The notes below the pieces were generated by a model. That model did not search any database, was not told the DNA's origin, and saw nothing but the letters and a program-made list of their open reading frames with translations. 64,000 bases of DNA from Streptomyces venezuelae. GTDB lineage: Bacteria; Actinomycetota; Actinomycetes; Streptomycetales; Streptomycetaceae. Shown here one piece after another: positions 61,465-64,000 of the stretch (the stretch's first letter is position 1; every line of letters begins with the position of its first letter). A program made the translations under genes and the position numbers. The DNA is taken from assembly GCF_008642355.1 (NCBI RefSeq), contig NZ_CP029193.1:2380001-2444000 (forward strand). The letters are read 5' to 3'.

Positions 61465-62385
61465 ATGTGGTGGGGCGTGGCCGCGGCGCTGATCGCGAAC
61501 CTGCTCTACAGCACCGGTTTCGTCCTGGAGAAACGGGCGTTGACGGCGATGCCGTCGGTGAGCGTCCGCAGCCCCGCGCGGCTGCTGCGCCAGGTGCTCG
61601 GCAGCCCGCTGTGGATCGGCGGCTCGCTGGCCCTCGCGGCGGGCTTCGGCGCGCAGCTCGCCGTGTACCGCACACTGCCGATCGCCGCGGCGCAGGGCAT
61701 CTTCGTGTCGGGTCTCGTCCTTCTCCTGCTGCTCTCCTCCGTCCTGCTCGGCGAGCGGACGTCGGGCCGTGAGCGGTACGCGGTCGCCGGGATCCTGATC
61801 GCGCTCCTGATGGTGGTCCTCTCCCTCAACGAGGACAACGACACGGTCGGCCACGGCGCGCCCGTGCCACTGATCCTCACCGTGTGCCTGCCCTCGCTCG
61901 CCGCGGGCGTCTGGCTGTACGGCTCCGCGGAGCGCCGCGCCAAGCACCGGCACCGCATGCCGACGGCGGGCGTCGAGTACGGCGTCGCGGTCGGGCTCCT
62001 GTACGGGGTGAGTTCACTCGCCATCAAAGGCGTGTCCAGCTATCTGACGACGGAGGACATCGGCGGCGCGGTCGGCGACCTGCTGCGCTCGCCCTACCCC
62101 TACCTGCTGCTCTTCACCGGCGCGTTCGGCCTGGTCATGTCGCAGGCGGCCCTCCAGCGCTGCCGGGCGTCCCTCATCGTCCCCGTGTGCACCACGGTGA
62201 CGTCACTGTTCACGGCGGTGCTGGGGACGCTGGCGTTCGGCGAGGCACTGCCGCACGAACCGGTGCGCCTCACGCTGCGCATCGCGGGCACGGTCCTCGC
62301 CGTGTCCGTCCTCGTCGCCATGCCGAAGCACGACACGGCACCTCCCCCTCCCTCGACCGCTCCCAAGGAGTTGACCAGCGGATGA
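61465..62385 (+). CDS. DMT-superfamily (EamA-like) transporter
   Basis: A 306-residue protein with nine to ten membrane helices (about 1-25, 45-70, 75-93, 97-118, 130-152, 170-190, 210-230, 240-258, 268-285), two EamA-like halves and a Pro/Thr tail. Opens WWGVAAALIANLLYSTGFVLEKRAL, the form of NIPA/EamA-like exporters. In a glycan operon it may flip a lipid-linked intermediate or a precursor across the membrane, but small metabolite or magnesium export cannot be excluded. Starts two bases after the methyltransferase stop. Confidence 0.87.
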   Translation: MWWGVAAALIANLLYSTGFVLEKRALTAMPSVSVRSPARLLRQVLGSPLWIGGSLALAAGFGAQLAVYRTLPIAAAQGIFVSGLVLLLLLSSVLLGERTSGRERYAVAGILIALLMVVLSLNEDNDTVGHGAPVPLILTVCLPSLAAGVWLYGSAERRAKHRHRMPTAGVEYGVAVGLLYGVSSLAIKGVSSYLTTEDIGGAVGDLLRSPYPYLLLFTGAFGLVMSQAALQRCRASLIVPVCTTVTSLFTAVLGTLAFGEALPHEPVRLTLRIAGTVLAVSVLVAMPKHDTAPPPPSTAPKELTSG

Positions 62386-62609
62386 ACCCCGAAGACCCGC
62401 TGCTGAAGATCCTCGCGTGCCCGCTCGACAAGGGCCCCCTGCACCTGCTCGCCGCCGAGGAACCCCTCGTACCGGAGGAGTCGCTGTACAACCCCCGGCT
62501 GCGGCGCCGCTACCCGGTCCTCGACGGCATACCCCAGCTGCTCCCCTCCTCCGGCGAGCAGGTCCCCGAGGAGGAGCACGAGCAGCTGCTCCAGCGCATG
62601 TCCCCGTGA
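62382..62609 (+). CDS. Trm112-like small protein
   Basis: A 75-residue Trm112/UPF0434-like protein. LLKILACPLDKGPLHLL (residues 7-23) is the family opening, and RRRYPVLDGIPQLLPS (about 40-55) its conserved end. Only one Cys remains of the usual CPxC zinc knuckle (CPLD), so metal binding is doubtful. In eukaryotes and archaea Trm112 activates several methyltransferases; in bacteria it often neighbours glycosyl- or methyltransferases. With three methyltransferases in this operon, a partner role is plausible. ATGA overlap with the transporter. Confidence 0.85.
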   Translation: MNPEDPLLKILACPLDKGPLHLLAAEEPLVPEESLYNPRLRRRYPVLDGIPQLLPSSGEQVPEEEHEQLLQRMSP

Positions 62610-62638
62610 CGAGAACACCCCGTGACGAGAGGGTCCGC

Positions 62639-63442
62639 ATGACTTTCGCCGCCCGCGTGGCGCCCTATGTCCCCGACCGTCTGATCGCCTCCCTGGCCCG
62701 TCTCGTCTATCCGCGCTTCGAGCCGGAGCTCGGCAGGCTCGCCGACCTCTGCCCGCCGGGCTGCGGCACCGCGGTGGACGTCGGCGGCTGGTACGGCCCC
62801 TGGTCGCACCGGCTCGCCTCGCGCGCGCAGCGCGTGGTGACCGTCGAGCCGGTGCCGCATCTGGCGCGGCTCCTCGCGGCCAGTACACCCCGCAACGTCC
62901 GGGTGATCCAGGGCGCGGCGACGGACCGGCCCGGCACGGCCAGGCTCTGGCTGCCGCGCGGCGACCGCGGGGAGAGAGGTGTGTCGTCCCTGGTCCGCAG
63001 GGACATCCACCACGTGGCGGTGGACGTGCCGTGTCTGACCCTGGACGGCCTGGGCCTGCGGGACGTGCACTTCGTCAAGATCGACGTGGACGGCAACGAG
63101 CTGCGGGTCCTGCACGGCGCGCGCGAGCTGATCGCCCGCGACCGTCCGGCGATCTTCCTGGAGCTGGAGTCACGCATCCAGCCGACCGCCCCGATCGTGG
63201 AACTCCTGACCGCCCGGCACGGCTACCGGGGCTGGGTGCTGCCGCACGACAGCTGGGTGCCGCTCGACGCGTTCGATCTGGAGACGCACCAGTCCGGCAC
63301 GTCGTACGTCGTGTCGCAGGGACTGCTGCGCCGCGTCCTCACGCCGCGCCACCCCCGCTACGTCAACTCGGTCCTGTTCCTCCCCGACGGGCACCGCCCG
63401 GGAGCGCTCGCGGTGCGCGACGATGGGGTGCATGCCCGCTAG
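62639..63442 (+). CDS. FkbM-family methyltransferase
   Basis: A 267-residue FkbM-type methyltransferase: AVDVGGWYGPWSH (motif I, about 43-55), VEPVPHLARLL, VKIDVDGNELRVLHGA (about 147-162) and IFLELES. Members O-methylate sugars or polyketides, and are common in glycan clusters. ATG 62639 has GAGAGGG five to six bases upstream. Gap of 29 bases after trm112, the longest in the operon apart from the start. No signal peptide. Confidence 0.88.
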   Translation: MTFAARVAPYVPDRLIASLARLVYPRFEPELGRLADLCPPGCGTAVDVGGWYGPWSHRLASRAQRVVTVEPVPHLARLLAASTPRNVRVIQGAATDRPGTARLWLPRGDRGERGVSSLVRRDIHHVAVDVPCLTLDGLGLRDVHFVKIDVDGNELRVLHGARELIARDRPAIFLELESRIQPTAPIVELLTARHGYRGWVLPHDSWVPLDAFDLETHQSGTSYVVSQGLLRRVLTPRHPRYVNSVLFLPDGHRPGALAVRDDGVHAR

Positions 63443-64000
63443 CTCTTCGCCCGCCTCCGGCCCGTTCACCGCGCTGGACTTCCAGCTGGTCCTGCTGCGC
63501 CGGATGGCCGACCACAACGCCGACCTCGTGGAGCGCGCACGGCACACGCTGGGTGTCTCCGTCGCGGAGATGCGGGAGGCCAACCGCCGCTGGCAGGCGA
63601 TGACCCGCTCCTCGCGGTCGCGGAGCGCTGCCTCCCGGTACCGCTCGGTCCTCGGCCCGCCCGAGGCGACGGTCCGCCGCCGGATCGGCGACCTGGAGTG
63701 CGAGGCGCTGCTGTGGCCGGTGCCGCTCTGGCCCGAGCTGCGCTTCGAGGTGCTGCGGGCACCGAACGGAGCGGTGTGGAACATGGGGGCACCTCCCATG
63801 CTTTTCGAGCTATGGGGGAGGTTGGTGCGCGCGCCGGGGACCGCCGGTCCCGAGCTGCGCACGCTCGACGACCTCACGCCCTGGTCGTGCACGGTCGACG
63901 AGGCAGCGCGCGCGTTCGCGCCGGCGCGCCCCATGGAGGGGACGGCGCCGACGCGGTGGGGCCTCGCGTTCGAGGCGGTGGACGGGGCCGGTGAACGGCG
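63432..64000 (+). CDS. Hypothetical protein, incomplete at window end
   Basis: A frame starting at ATG 63432, 11 bases inside the end of the FkbM gene, stays open to the last base (over 189 codons). It encodes an Arg/Leu/Trp-rich protein (FQLVLLRRMADHN, VSVAEMREANRRW, ECEALLWPVPLWPEL) without signal peptide. Strong G/C third-position bias except in a 40-base stretch at 63783-63820 that looks like an inserted dispersed palindrome, read through in frame as MGAPPMLFELWGR. Function not recognised; overlap suggests it belongs to the glycan operon. Confidence 0.65.
   Translation, partial: MPASSSPASGPFTALDFQLVLLRRMADHNADLVERARHTLGVSVAEMREANRRWQAMTRSSRSRSAASRYRSVLGPPEATVRRRIGDLECEALLWPVPLWPELRFEVLRAPNGAVWNMGAPPMLFELWGRLVRAPGTAGPELRTLDDLTPWSCTVDEAARAFAPARPMEGTAPTRWGLAFEAVDGAGER
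63783..63820 (+). repeat. Dispersed palindromic repeat inside a coding frame
   Basis: ATGGGGGCACCTCCCATGCT and the following GGGGGAGG form an imperfect hairpin (CCTCCCAT with ATGGGGGAGG). The pattern GGGGGCACCTCCC...GGGGGAG is one I recall as widely dispersed in Streptomyces genomes. It sits in frame within the gene at 63432. Confidence 0.6.

Noticed and set aside
1..64000. CRISPR array or prophage
   Set aside because: No regularly spaced direct repeats, cas genes, integrase, capsid or tail genes were seen.

Overview
The window looks like chromosomal DNA from a Streptomyces-type actinomycete. The signs are very high G+C with strong G/C preference at third codon positions, frequent GTG starts, ATGA/GTGA stop-start overlaps, actinobacterial families of unknown function (DUF3052, DUF3145, DUF4429, DUF3068), and a gene order (ter genes, peroxiredoxin, DUF3052, aceE ... 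fasR-fabD-fabH-acpP-fabF ... SCO2400-like protein) that I recall from the S. coelicolor chromosome core. No phage, plasmid, insertion sequence or CRISPR array is visible. One tRNA gene (Val, anticodon TAC) is present.

Layout. 1-7.9 kb: mostly independent housekeeping and hypothetical genes (DedA, DUF2277, PRC-barrel/DUF2382, tRNA-Val, a repeat-rich lipoprotein, a coiled-coil membrane protein), then a KDPG aldolase/KDG kinase pair flanked by copies of a dispersed repeat. 8-17.3 kb: a tellurium-resistance-type (Ter) stress locus. It has a minus-strand operon (citrate-lyase-like aldolase, a phosphoribosyltransferase-TRSP frame running into a StiP/PELOTA frame without a stop, HAD phosphatase, FmdB-type zinc ribbon), a divergent TerD-like protein with a proline-rich tail, a TerA-like protein, a TerC-like DUF475 membrane protein and two close TerD paralogues. 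17.4-21.6 kb: AhpE-like peroxiredoxin, DUF3052 and aceE (pyruvate dehydrogenase E1).

21.7-30.4 kb: a secreted I36-type inhibitor, an MFS drug exporter divergent from its likely TetR regulator, a membrane-anchored alpha/beta hydrolase, DUF4429-SHOCT, a MerR/aldo-keto reductase operon with a clear MerR-type promoter, a decayed GNAT gene, a serine hydrolase and a pirin. 30.5-35.4 kb: fasR and fabD-fabH-acpP-fabF, the type II fatty acid synthase core. 35.5-51.5 kb: DUF3145, secreted or metabolic enzymes (SGNH lipoprotein, aldose epimerase, RidA, hydroxyisobutyrate-dehydrogenase-like protein, a C15-like peptidase with Ser in place of the catalytic Cys, M14 carboxypeptidase, beta-lactamase-fold hydrolase, Ohr, an NADP oxidoreductase) interleaved with TetR, MarR and PucR regulators whose operators are partly readable.

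51.6-63.4 kb: a promoter and DUF3068 gene followed by a tightly coupled operon of GT4 glycosyltransferase, methyltransferase, AftD-family arabinofuranosyltransferase, condensation-fold acyltransferase, second methyltransferase, DMT transporter, Trm112-like protein and FkbM methyltransferase. DUF3068, GT4, the first methyltransferase and AftD resemble the set I recall from the mycobacterial arabinan/lipoglycan locus (M. tuberculosis Rv0224c-Rv0236c region). Here they sit in a genus not known for arabinogalactan or lipoarabinomannan and are joined by acyl-transfer, methylation and export functions. I regard this as the best candidate in the window for an undescribed system, probably a modified cell-surface glycan or glycolipid. 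The fused Ter protein is second.
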